Origin: Trogon surrucura
Lineage: Eukaryota > Chordata > Aves > Trogoniformes > Trogonidae
Length of the DNA: 64,000 nt
Direction: 5' to 3'
NCBI GenBank assembly: GCA_020746105.1
Contig: CM036623.1
Span: 3,534,001 to 3,598,000, forward strand
Both the position numbers and the translations under genes were made by a program. Of the stretch, positions 49,801-63,200 are shown piece after piece. The notes beneath the pieces were generated by a model that ran no database searches, had not been told where the DNA came from, and was given only the letters and a program-made list of their open reading frames with translations. How positions within the stretch are numbered: position 1 is the stretch's first letter; every line of letters starts with the position of its first letter.

Positions 49801-52800
49801 ATGAGCAATAAATATTATTTTCCATTTAAAATAAGAAATTAAGAGAAGTAATAAATGCTTATTCTTTGGTAATCCTTTCAAATCCAGCTTTTAACTAAAG
49901 AGAAAAAAACTCACAGGCAAGTTTTATACATTTTGAATGTCCTATTGCTTTCAAAATATAGTCAGTTAATTCCATTTAACAGCTGAATATTACTCTTCTC
50001 TATATAGCAGTGCCTGATCATTTTCCCATATGCTACTCTCTCCTTTTAAAAAAGCTCTTTCTCTAATGGCCTTTGATGTTTCCTTACAGAACGTTTTATT
50101 CTTTTCCTCTTTCCATTTTAGTTCCAGCACATACTGAGGCTGCAAAGGGAACATCTATTTAAGATCTCTTCAGAGCCTAAGGATACGTATTCTTTGGGTC
50201 AATACTGAGTGACATAGTTTCTTCTTTCATCAACCATTACAAAGCTCAGGAATAGCGCTGATAATATCTGAAACTTTATGCACTTAACTGTAGTAATCTC
50301 TGAAAATTGCTTCTTCAGAATCATTACTCCTGCTGAAAAGTATATAGTGGAGTTTGTCTCTTGAATAGGTAATTAAATATTGAAAGCAAGGCAGCTCAAG
50401 CGCTCTCTAAAAGAGAGCCTCTCTCACTCTCTAAAAGGGCTTTTTTTCTTGTGAGGGTGAAAGTAGATCAAAATAGGATTTATCATCTGGTCTGTTCCTG
50501 TCTTAGTTTTTGACACCCTGTAGGAAAACAATATTCAGGCCTGTGCATTATCTCATGCGCTCAGCAAGAGGTGCACCCAATTCATTCGCGTATATAATAA
50601 AGGACACATCTGTAACTTCTTAAAAGACAGTAAATAAATTACTACTCTGAGAGGAAAAGGACAGCGTGGAAGAGAAAGAAGTGGAACCAAAGCAATATTT
50701 CTAACAGGATAAATTTTGCATTAGGTGAACAAGTGCCTGGGACTTTTCCAATAAGAAATGTGGTTTTGTGGTTTTGAACTTTACTCTGTTCTATCCCTCA
50801 ACTAATTTGTTCAATGCGTTAAATATAATTCCCAATTGTACAATTTCTTTCTAAAGAGTCTAGTCTTATTTGTCACGTGTTACATGCCATACAAACAAAA
50901 AGGTAGAACCTGTCTGTTAAAGAAATATAAATTTTCCAAGACGCTTTTCTTACTGGATAAGTGTCTACGTCGCAGGAAGCCTTGTCTGCCCTTTTAGCTA
51001 GAATGAGCAGAAAAAAAGTTACATTCTCATCCCATGGATTTATTATTTGAAATATGGGTCTTCCTTTACACAAAAGCCTGGATTGAGAATGAGACTTCAG
51101 CTGTTACTCATTTAGAATTTATGCTTCAATAACCATTTGCTTTTATTTTATTAATTTATAAGGTTTTCCCATTTTCAAACTAGAAACAAGTGCTTTCTAA
51201 AGCACAAATTCAGGCTATAAATGAGCTAAAGACTTCAAGATGTTGCAGTGTCATAGTACACACACGTACCTTCAAGTTAGGTTAGTTAATTAACTCATTT
51301 GAAATCTGTCTGTCACATGTTCCTATTCAGACTCAATACATAACCACAGCTGAGACAGCAAGTAAGCTGGTGAGCAAAATTTGAATAGACAAAATATAAA
51401 AGGATTGCAATACAGTTTCATCTTTAAGCATTTAAATTTCCAGTTACCATAACTAAAGTAACTTGAAGGGCTATCCTTAAATTTATCACTCATTGTTCAA
51501 CACTAGGTAAAACAAAATCATGGCACTTGCTTTACCTCTTACCTATGAGAAGCATATGCAAAAAGGAAAAGAATTGGTTTACTATCATTAACTCATCTCC
51601 TAAAATTTCCAGGTTTTACCTTCCCTTTGAAAGGAATCGTATCAAAAGCAGAATGACACCCTTGATTAAAGCGCGTGACAGTTGAGCTTGTTAGAATACT
51701 GCAACATGAAGTCCATGAACATACAAATTCTGGCTAAAATCCAAATTACTGAATAAACATCTGAGAGAAAACACTTCTCGAATGCACCTGTGCAACCTGC
51801 AGGACCCTATAGTGTGAGAAAAGTTCAGGTCTGACTGTTCAGGAATTCTGACTAAAGAGAAACTGCTTGTACATGACTAAGAAAGAAAGCTAAAGAAGAA
51901 ACTGGTACCTGGTCATGAGATTGACGCTCTCGTTTTTGTCAGATCTTACAAAATCATTACCTGACAGGCACAGATTTCCCAGAAACACACTTTAAAAACA
52001 CCTATCGTATTGCGGTTTTTAGAAGTGCTCATGCAGACTATGTCAAAATCAAAGCAGAGCATGTAAGAATAGAGTTAAAACCACAGCTTGAAAACAACAT
52101 TCCTATGGTTTTGTTTTGTTTTGTTTTTTCCAAGTGGGGCACTAAGGGCGATGCTTATGGGATTAGCATTTTCTAAGTGTTATAATGCTTATAATTTTCC
52201 ATAATACTTAATTTTTCTTGTTTCTAACTAGCAATTTGTAACTATTTGGGCTGAAATTCTTCACGCCGCTGTTTGCCACTGGCTGGCTATTTCTGTAAAT
52301 TTCAGCTACCGCAATGGAAGAGCAAAAATCAGGAGAAAATACCTTGTATGTTCTGTGTTAAATTACGTAACAGACTTCTGTAGACTGAGAAGATTAAATA
52401 ATAGGATCAATCTATGCACAGTACCAGAGAATCTGATCAATCTTTTCATGCTTTCTTATATTCACTGAGGTGATGGTGTGGATTTTCCTGCCCTGATTAA
52501 AACTTGTTTCATCTGGTATTTTCGTAGTGACTACAGCCACCTTCCCCAAACAGAAATTGTCTACCCAAGCAATGCTCACACGTCTCGTGTCCACCACAGA
52601 CAAACCCAGAAGTCATTGCTCTATGACACTTTTGCTTCAGCTTAAATTAGTATTATAGAACATAACGGAAGATTTTACATTAAATTGCCTCTTCTATATG
52701 GTTTCTCAATCTCAGCATCACTCAAAACATAGGGGAAAAAAAAAAAGGCACCTGTGGTCTGACTTGCAGCAGAGCTGAGTTTGCTCAGCAGAAGTTAGTG

Positions 52801-53080
52801 ATAAAGTAGGATTTGAATATAAATTTCTAAATACTTGGAAAAATCAGATCATAGATATCTTAGATGAGACACCCAATATTACGCGATGTAACTGTTTGGA
52901 TTTTACTCTCAGCACATTGGTATCCCATATACACAACATAAACAAATTTTCTTCCAATGTTTATGAAAATGAATTAAGTAATAACAACAGAAGTTGTAAA
53001 ATGGAAACTGATCATTCTGCATTCAATGCAGACTGTAATAAACTGTAAATAATTCATGGAGGAGTACGCTGCAGAAAATA
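46850..53080. other. Intergenic stretch, no gene recognised
   Basis: No coding exon, RNA gene or datable repeat was recognised. A G-rich patch lies at 48529-48541. The longest open frame (47949-48410, 153 codons) includes low-complexity tracts and resembles nothing known. Confidence 0.5.
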
Positions 53081-53084
53081 CCCA

Positions 53085-54200
53085 ACTGTTCATAGAACTG
53101 TACAGCTATCAGACCTGAATTATGCTACGGGTTATTGAATCTAATTTCCTGAAATTGCAGCCATCTACGTAATCTAATCCTCTTCCTTAATGTTCCAAAT
53201 TGGTCCTAAGGATTATTGAATTGCTTGCCCATAACAGGAGAAGCCATAACCCCGCCATCTCTAGATTTTACTGACCGTTTTGCCACAATCTTCTAGTGCT
53301 CAATCTGAATTTATTGACAGGAAGCTTCTATTTGTTCTTGTGCTGATGTTCTCCTTCGGAATGAAATTTCAGTAAATGAACAAAGATTTCATGACAGATT
53401 AGAATATAGCAGAGAAATGGTGCACCTCCTTCCCGTAACATCTGCTTCATTCTGAACTAATCTTTCTTGAGCCTGGATGCCAAGAACTACGGTAGATGAG
53501 ATAGCTCAGTGGGTTGAGCGTGGTGCTTGAAACACCAAAGGTCGCGGGTTCGATTCCCGTTCGGTTCTCACGTGTTGCCTGACCTAGTTGAGAGGTGGCG
53601 TCCCTGCCCACAACAGGGAGGTTGGATTAAAATGATCTCTGAGGTCCCTTCCAGCCCAGGCCATTCTATGATTCTATGATTCTATAGCTCCTGCACATCA
53701 GATAACACAACACTACCGTAACCACTGTCATCTAGTACACTTGCCTCTTCCACAGCCATGTCACACCGGGGACTCTCAAATCATTCTGTGCACAACCGCT
53801 CACCACAGCTGTCCCCACCACAGTTGTTCCCAGTCAGTGAGCTCACAAAGTAACAGAAACTCTCAGCCTTAGACCCAAAGAACACTTGTACCTCATACCA
53901 CTAAATTTCATCCCCTATATATTATTCCACACCTTACAATCATCCAAGTCTTCCTGGATACCGCAGCCTCCTTCTGTGTTAGTGACAGACTACTTTTCTG
54001 CTGTTGGCAAACTCAATTATCACACTCTTGTATCCCCATTCTCAGCTTATTAATGAAATATTAAACAAGAACTGTTTAAAGACTGACCCTTGAAGAGCTC
54101 CAGTAATCACACTCTTGTAACAGCACTTTCCCTTTCTACACTATTTGCCACCTTCCTTTTAGCTAACTTCCTCCCTCACAATATATTGCTTTCAATAATT
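53085..54200 (-). mobile_element. Old CR1-family LINE, split by a SINE
   Basis: The right part (about 53860-54200) reads as the complement of an ancient amniote CR1/L3-type ORF2 region: 'aaatttcatcccctatat..attccac', 'catccaagtcttcctg', 'tctgtgttag', 'ttattaatgaaatattaaacaag', 'gacccttgaagagctccagtaa'. The left part (about 53085-53480) fits, more weakly, the 3' end of such an element. The two flank the SINE at 53495-53685. The copy is heavily diverged, in line with an old insertion. The edges are approximate and the left part is the less certain one. Confidence 0.6.
53495..53685 (+). mobile_element. TguSINE1-like SINE (tRNA-Ile head, CR1 tail)
   Basis: The head resembles tRNA-Ile, with an A box tagctcagtgg (53502-53512) and a perfect B box ggttcgattcc (53547-53557), the internal RNA polymerase III promoter. 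The body includes 'gtggcgtccctgcccac' and 'ggttggattaaaatgatctc'. The tail 'gaggtcccttccagccc' plus three attctatg units (53663-53685) is that of a CR1 LINE, whose machinery such SINEs borrow. This structure is that of TguSINE1. It is not a functional tRNA gene. The good preservation of both boxes suggests a modest age. Confidence 0.92.
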
Positions 54201-54204
54201 AGTG

Positions 54205-57200
54205 AGCACTGATTATCATAAGCACTGAACGCACAATTATTTGGCAGGAGTCATGCAGAAATAATAACTTCTTGTTTAGGTAAAGACTGCCTAATGATGC
54301 ACGTTTACCCAGAGACTAAAATAAGGACTGATACAAATCTAGAGAATTTTTTTAATAAACAAAAATGTCCTTTTCTACTGTACTAACACTATCTGAAAAC
54401 ACTAGTTGAGTCTGATACATAATACTAAGAGGTATAGAGTATTAAACTCTAGGGTTTTTTCTATAATTAAGACAAAAGTTTTCATTTCATAAATGACGAA
54501 ATATTTTTGATGTTTTGTTTTGAAAAATCATCACTTGTTTCATTACTAAATAAAAAACAATTGGAAAAGACCCAAGTGTTATGTGGAATATATAAATAAA
54601 ACTCCTAATGACTGACAACAAAATATTTTTTGTGAATCCAAATGAGGAAAATTATATTTTGAATTAAAAAAAAAAAGGCTTTTGGACTGATATAAAGTGA
54701 ACATACTTCCTGGTTTTGTACTAGTCCTCAGAAAAAGCTAGGAGAAGCCTGAAACAAAGAAAAAAACTGATTGTAGGCAACCAATACTGTTGACAGAGTA
54801 TGCCAGTGGGGGGGGAAAAAAAAAAGTCAAGGAAAATCACACAGGAAACTATTGTATCACACACATATGGCAGAAAAAAAACCCCTTGTTTACTGAAATG
54901 GGAAAAAAAAAAATCGTCATATGTATCAGCTAGGGATTGTGTACAATACAAGTCAATAGTTATTTGAAGGCATAAAGTGCCATGATGTTTTGCATAATAA
55001 GCTACTGGCAGAAACATTTATTGAATAAAAAAACCCTACAGATTTGTTCATTATATACTTCAGAAAAATCTATTTCGAACATACTTATACGTCAGAGCTA
55101 TCACATGTACCCTAGCAACCAGGGTATTATTGAAATTCGACATACAAGTGCATGAGTCGTTTTAAGACATGTAGTAAGCCTAATAACGAATGTTTAATGA
55201 ATGGCAGAATCAGTGAGCTACGAGCTAGATTTTATAAATACGCAAAGCCGAGTAAATTTATTTTGTTCATAAATGTGCTAATAAGAAAGGACGTCTGTGC
55301 TATTTTTTCTTCAATAAATCGTTAAGTACTATTTTCTGTGTTGCCAAGTTATCTCCCGTATTTATCACCTGAAGCTTTTTACAGAGGAACTTCACCTATC
55401 TCTGTCGTAAGGATTTGTGCTACAAATGTATATAATATCTCTCTTACCCTGCACAAAACTTTAAAGAGTCTACTGCATGTACAGCTGTGTGCGTAGAGGT
55501 GTCACATATTTAAGTTACAGAAAACATTCATGTAGTGTATTTTATACACCTTCCCTGGCACCAGTTTCCTAATGCTTCAGCTCTAATCTTTGATATACAG
55601 AAGCATGACCTTTTTTTTTTTTTTAAAACCCTGTTCTGCAGTTACTGCACACAATTTGCACAATGCACTACTCCAAAGATAATCACAAGGCATTTAGAAA
55701 AAAAAAAAAGGGGGGGGGGAGATAGCATTAAGGCCCAAAGTAAAATTTTTTTCCGCTCAAGAGGTCCGAAAAGGTTCTGCTTCATGCCAGTACTATTGCA
55801 TTCATTACAAGGTTGAACCTCAACTACTTAGGATTCTTTTCTTAGCAGCAAAGTACAGAACAGCCTACTATAAAGTCTACAACACCACATGATGGAAATG
55901 TTTGCTTAAGTAAAAAGTTAAGGTATACTATTTTTTAAGTCCTGCTCGAAGTACTCGGTGTATTCTTCAAGGTTCAAGGACGAAGGAGCATTGATGCGCT
56001 CTAAAATGACAGTTCTCACATTCCTAGCACAGAGACCATGTTTGCTCCTCCTTACTTCTCCAACCTCTATTCATCAGCTTAACTGTACTCCTTGCCACTG
56101 CGTTTCGTGCCAATCTGCATAGAGCATCAGTTAATTCCAGCTTAAAGGGGTTTTTTAGCACTCGGCCGTTAATTCATGCTGCGTATACTAGTCATATCTT
56201 CTCAAAGTTTTTTTTTTCTTAAAATTCCATTTATGAATCAGTAACAAATTCTTATTAAATATCAATCAGGTAAGAAAATTAATCAGAAGTTTCTGAACAT
56301 TGGAAATTCCTAGAATAGCACATGAAAGAGAAATAGGCCTCTGTAAACACACTGTACATAAGATCTAAAAGTAACGGGGGGAAGGAGGTGGCTTTGTCAG
56401 TACAAAACTTGTCAGTGATTTAACATAAACTGAGAATTATGGACATCTAATCCAAACTCAAGTTTCACTGACTGCTCCTCATAATTTGCACAGGCTTTGT
56501 GGGATCACTGCTGTATTAGCTGAAAGCAAAGCACACATTTTTTCGTGCAAAATGAGACTACATCTGTTAAGTTGCAGCTACGGATGGCTTTTTAACAGTT
56601 CAGAACCCTTATTTACAGACATGGAACTTGAGGCACAGATCTTTCATTTTAGTCTGTGCTGAAAGAAAAACAGAGGTAAACAGCAACTCAGAGAGGCAGT
56701 GTGAATGAAAACCTGCCACTTTTTCTGAGGTAACTGAATTTAGGGTGTGGTGCATGCTTACTATCTTATCACAGAACCCATCCCTTGGTCTCTTTACAGC
56801 AAGGTACCGAGAATGGCAGGCTTTTATCGCTCTTCTGAACTCACTTAAAAAAATTCGATTACATTTATCAGCACTTGCACTCCCAGCAACATCAAAACAA
56901 GACAGATTCTCTCAATGGAGTTTTCATTCTCAATTTAGAAAAAGGATAAACAGCAAGACTGTAATTCACTCTTAGGATCCTTGTGTTTTCTAAACAGCCA
57001 GAGAAATGAGCACTTAGGACAGGAATCTTCAAGAGGAGTGTTTAAGAGTAGAAGAAACTAGTAATTTGGATTAATTCTTCGTAAGGAGTAATTTATTTGG
57101 GATTTTTTTTTCTGCTTTTAAATGACCCAGAAAAAAAGATCTACCAGTTTAAAATTGTCCACAGAGTTGATGAACAAATTCCCTTTAATATGCAGAAAGA

Positions 57201-60200
57201 TTTCAAAAAGTTAGCTGTGAGTAGCTCTACTTGCTGGTGTATTGGTGACTGAAGTCCTCCAATGTTGTTTCTGTTCTGGTTAACTACACGATAATCAATT
57301 AGAGGAATGCTACAGTATGTATTTAAAGTGATTAATTTTAGAGCATCAGGTGCTGAGTGCTGTAAAGTCATGGGCAAAGTGCTTGTTCTTGCCTGACCAA
57401 ACTGTGTCTAAACAGGCAAAAGGGGAAATGGGAGACCAGAATTTGACCAGAGTTACACAACTGACTGATAGCAAAGAAAGAAATCAAGATTTGCTGCATT
57501 TAAGCCCAATAAGCAGTGGATCCGGCTGCTTTTTACCTGTAGAACTTACAGGGGAAACCAAGTGCTGCGTTTTCCCACTTACTGGAACATGAGTAACATA
57601 TTGGATTAGGAGACACAATTTTGAGTTCTCTGGTTTTGCCTCATGTTTTCAGTCTGGTTTCCTAAGGAAATGAAACTTGTGCAATCAGGGTGGGTGTGTA
57701 TGGGTGCCTGAACATGTGTTCAAGTAGTAACTTTTACATCTGTTGGCAAACTGTAGCAGAACTGGACACAAAAATACTGGTCTCCAAGACAATGTAATTC
57801 AAAGGTAGCGGTCTCAAAGCTGAGGTAACACAAATGTGGTGAAAATAGGGGGACAAATGTAGATGCCAGTCTGTAGTCTGAGGACAAGAGAATCCATGTG
57901 ACAGAAATCATACTTACTTTAGTTTTGATGTTAACAGAACCACCCACTAACCTCTTCAGTCAGGTTTTAGAGCTTCCCTCCATATTAAGAAATTTATTAA
58001 GAACTCAACAACAAAAATGTACATGAGACAATGCAACATGAGGAACTGCGGCTTAAAGGAAGAAAGCCAAATACAGTATCACTCATAATAAAATAATTAA
58101 CTAGAATACCTGCTCATGAATGGATGCCGTGTGGATGTCCCCTTTCAGCCTGTGGGAATGACATCTTGAGGAACAGCAACAAGAATATTCATACCAGTGT
58201 AGACAAGGCCTCACTGAGGCTTGGGGAAGGCACTGATTCGACTTCTAACATTGGAATATGCAGTTTGAGCACCTGTCTCATGCTGCAACTTATTTGCTCC
58301 TTTACTGCTTTTCCTCCTAGCTGGTGGGATCCCCTGCCAGGAGTGTGTGAATGGAGCTGGAGAGAGGCTACATACGTTTCATCTGAGTCTTGCTGAGCAC
58401 GTCAGAAATTTTATTTCCCTTTTTTAAAAGAAGGGCTCCAGTATAATTCAGTTTCCAACCCTCACTAATGTGGGCAGCCTTCAACCAAAGCAAAGCACAC
58501 AATTTCCACTGTGTCACGTACATTCACTTGTCATAATCATAACGGGGAAGGAGAGAAGCTGAAGCTCTAAGACCTTTTTACAGGGCATGGGCTAAGGAGT
58601 GCTTTTATTCTGGTTGCTATAGTTATGAATACAGATAAAGCGGATTGCGCAGTCACTGCAATTACACATTTGAAGAGGGTGGTACTTTCAAACAGTAGCA
58701 ATACAGCTGCAATGCGAGAAAGTGATGTAATCCAGGAAAGACAGAAGCCTAAGTCAACAGCACGTGTAAGATGTGTTTATTGGATTATGGTGAAATATTC
58801 GAGAGAGTTAGGCTCCCTCTTCGTTAAGTTGTTAGCATCGTATATTTGACATCTAAATTCAGTATTCTGCTCTTCCACAGCTTTCTTTTGTGACCTTGAC
58901 CACGTCATGCAGTTCAGATCTAGTGAAACACAGTGTTAACTAAAAGTTAGGAGCAGTAACAAGCCATTTTAATTGATTGGCCATGAAGCAGAATCCAGAA
59001 CCTTAAATTACTCAGGCTGACAACAGGCTGCATTCTAAGCTGGGAGCAGCTGAATGTAGTTACTACAGTAATTCCTTCTGAGAGATTATATCTTAAATTA
59101 CATTATGTGAGGTGTGTAAGTGGTCTCTCCTGAAAGGAGGCACTTCTTGAAGTTCTGGAATCTCTCCTCAAGATAGATTCCCTGCAAAGGGGAAGGAAGT
59201 CAACACTCTGTTTTTGCAATGTGTTTGAATTCAATGTCTCAGGTGCTAGGCGCTCTCATAGACACACTCTCAGTCACAGAGAGGTGTTCTAGCACTTGTT
59301 ATATAACTAGGTTCAATTTCTTCTGCTATCTGTGGAAATTTAAAACTTACCTCCCACGTCACAGTGGAAAAGCGTCTTAAATGCCAGGCTATAGGATATT
59401 CAAAAGGGAAGGGCACTCTCTCCTGTTCAATAATTAAAGAACCTTGTGTGCACAAGGAATGCGCATAACAAACATTAACATGGCCAAGTACCAGAACACT
59501 TTCTTCAGAAGGGCAGAAATTAGGCTCCATTTCTGTTATATTTAATATTAAGCTGTCCTTGAGTCAAGCTTTTCAAGCGACATAGCCAGAAGAGCAAACA
59601 GCTTATGCATTTTGATACAGTTTGCATTTTGAACAGTTACCATTAGTAAAATGACAATACTGGTAGTTCCCTACCTGTTCCAGATTCTGTGTGATTAACT
59701 ACATTAAAACGGTGAGAAAATCAGAAATTAACACCATATGGCCATGGAAGATAAAAATACAACTGAAAAAGATTTAACAAATTTAAATAGCTTCAAAGTG
59801 AAAGATTAGTTTAAACAATTTTTCAAAGTATCAAAAAGATTTAACAGAATTAATCTTGCAAAAGGCATAGTACTTAATCAGTCAAAAGATACCACAAGGA
59901 CTTTGCACAGTGGGAGGCTTTTGTTGTTTTTCAAAACATGCTCCACAAACTAATTGCAGAGCACTTTGAATAATTGTCTTGTTAAATAATTTGCCTTATA
60001 AGAGCAAAAGAGGCAGAATAAAAAAAAGAAAAGGAGGTCTTTGCTCAAAAGATAAAATGAAACTTTTAAAAAAACCCAAAACACTACATGTTCTGGTCTG
60101 TACATATATTGCAGAAGAATAAAAGTGAGAATGTACGTAACTGAGATAAGCTTGTTAATTAGCTTGAATTTCTTCTTATCCCTGATATTTCCAACAATGA

Positions 60201-63200
60201 AACTGATGTTGAGGGATACAAACAATGCTCAAAAAGGTGTCTGCATATTAACCTGAACTGCATGTAAGTAAATACAGGCAGTTAACATAAGCCATGAAAA
60301 CAAAAAAAAGTCTATGAAATGACACTTTCAGATCTGTGCGGTGTACCTAAGCGTGCTCTGCAATCTCCACAGCTCCAAGGGAACAGCTTCCTATGGAAGC
60401 ACCTCAAACCTCAAGATTGTATCTGTTTATCTCAGCAGCATCACCACAACTGTTAGCGTAGCACAGTCTTGGAAATTTGTATGAAAATAAAATGGCCTAG
60501 CACTTCTACATAATTGCCCAACTTCTCATGGTGATAAACGATATTATAAAGTCAGCATAGCATGTGAATTCTTCCCACTGGTGGGTCAAACTGAATCCTC
60601 AGTAACTACAGCATAAGTATAATGTGTCAGAGAAATTATAAAAGCTAGATAAAAGAGGTAAAAGCTTCTGAATCTTGATCAGCAATTACTCCTATAGGGT
60701 GCTGCTATCTATTTTTGCCACCTGACCTGCAAGAAAGTTGAAGGATCTAGGGATCTATTTCGTTTAAAAGTTTGAACTATTTTTTTCATTGCCACAAACA
60801 CAGACTGAGATGAAAGCAGTTAAACGACCTTCCTGTCTGAATGCAGATAGTTTGCATCTTGTAAAATAGTAATTTGAATATTGGTAGAATCTGATGTGTC
60901 CATTTAAGTACAATTTTTCTTCCTTATTGTCATTTCTTTCTACTATGGAAACACACATTGAACTTTTTTGTCCACATTCTTAAATAATATTCTGTAACTG
61001 ATGCCAAGAATAATAGTGTTTGGCATGTTCTTAGAACTGATGTAAAACAATCCTCATTAAGAATACTAGTTCAGTCACTCTGACTTATGTTTTTCCCTCC
61101 TTTTCTGAACTTTTAAAGATAGATACCACTAAAAACCCAATTTTTAATATGTGCTTGCGTTTCACATAGAAATAGCACACGACATTTTTTTTTTAACCTG
61201 TGAGTCATCCTCAACAAACATTAACAACTCTTCCTTTCAAAATTCCAAAGAAGTGATAAAATAGGACAGGTAGATAGGAGGAGAGAAAACACACCCAAAC
61301 AACCACTTTTCAGACAGAAATAGAATCTCTAACTTTCACTTACCCTGTTATTTTCAGGTTGTCATAAGACTTCACTGTTCATGTTTATACTACAGGATTT
61401 GAGAAGCTTTCAAGTGTTGAAGAAAGGTACTGGTAACTTTTTTTTGCAGATAATCAAAGGGGCAAAATAAAAACCTGTGAACTAATGATTTTGAAAAAAA
61501 AAAACTATCTGAGGCTACAAAGTTTGGGATACTTTACCTAACTGAGCTAAGACTGGATCCAGCCACACCTAGACTCGTCTCACTGAGGAAGTTTAGAAAG
61601 CAAGGGGGTCCAGTCTGAACCTCACAACCCAGGAGGAGGGTCTTCCCTGACTCTTCTGTAACACTATCCTGGTGATATACTTCAGGGACAAAGTAGAAAT
61701 CCAACAAAGTACTGTCGTGTGTAACAATTTTTGTAAACAACTTTGAAAAAAAAAAACCCAGGTCCTTTTCTGACTAGCTCCAAATGTGTTACGAAATATC
61801 AGTTCTATTCAGCTGAAAAGGCATCAGAGAAACTCACCACTCAGCTACCCTTTCTTCTGTAGTCCATGTGGAGCAAATAAACTTCAGGTCAGGCCATAAG
61901 TATACAGATTAACTGAGAACAGGAGAACATACAAGAAACAAATGGAGTCCTGAAAAGGTTAATCTCTCCCTTCATGAATACGTTTGGCCAGTAAACTTGC
62001 CATTTTTAGCCTGCAACCAAGACTATTTTTTTCCCTTTAAACGATGGTCAACTTGGTGTTAATTCTTGCATCAATAACAACAGAAGACAGAAAGCCCCTG
62101 GCAGCCACTGCCATTATTTGCACCCTTGGATCTTAGCCCTGTTCTGCCTCCTTCCGCTGCAGCACCAGGGGCTCTGGTGAGCGGCTGGAATGGGCTGGAG
62201 GGAAGATGCTCTTCCTCCCCTCTCCTCTCACTTCCTCTCTTCCCCAGCTGACTCACACACTGAGCACAAGAGAGAAACGGAGTGAGGGGTGAGGAAAAAC
62301 TCCTGGGATGGAAAAAGAGCATTTCCCTTAAAGTGACGCGGATGGGAAGAGTCTCTCAGCAGAGGAGGAGTATGGGCCTTGTCTACGTGGTGTGTCATGT
62401 CCACGTACATTTTCAGCACTCAATCCCGTGTTCAGCCCAAATTAGCACAATCTTGCTCTTCAGGGCAAAATCCCCTCGGGAAAGGTTCCTGCCCTGCAGA
62501 TGAGATCAGAAAGGGCAGAGAAACACCACTTCCTACACACCCATTTCCAGGGAAACCCCTGTGATTACTCTGCATTTCTTCTCACCTCAATTGTCACTCC
62601 CACTTCTTCACACAGTCCCTACCGCTGACTTTGTCACTGCAAATAACACGGGGAAAATCATCAATACCGTCCTTGAACACTGCAGCAGCAAAATTAAATT
62701 TTGACCACTCGGTTTGGAAATTTTTACGCAGCTCCGTCAGAAACAAACTGCACAGAAATCATGTGTACATTGGGCTCTAATGTGATGGAGCACTGTAATT
62801 TTGCTAAACAGAAAAAATGTAAGTAAATGCCACATTAAAAACAAAACAAAACAAAACAAAACAACAAAAATTAAACCTCTTCCGTGAGCCCAACTTTCAT
62901 CCTGTGACACTTTCGAAGCGCCTGTTATATTCACAACAATTTACCGGTGAAACCACTTTTAAAAGGTTAAAACAATACACTTAACTTATTTCTAGTGAAT
63001 GGTGTCTTGCCTCTTGCTGCTGACCAAGAGATATCCTGGAAAGGAAGTAACTAATCACTGTCTCCTTGGAAAATGTTTACAAAGGCACGTTTGGGATGAT
63101 GTTATCTACATCCTGTTTAAGTAGCTGTTTTGTTCTTTTAAATCAGATGGTGAACCAAAAAGAAGCATTCTTAGTAGCATTGTTACGCTTTTCCTTTCTG

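Noticed and set aside
53495-53570. A tRNA-Ile gene
   Set aside because: The A and B boxes are good, but the cloverleaf is degenerate and the sequence runs on into a CR1-tailed SINE body.
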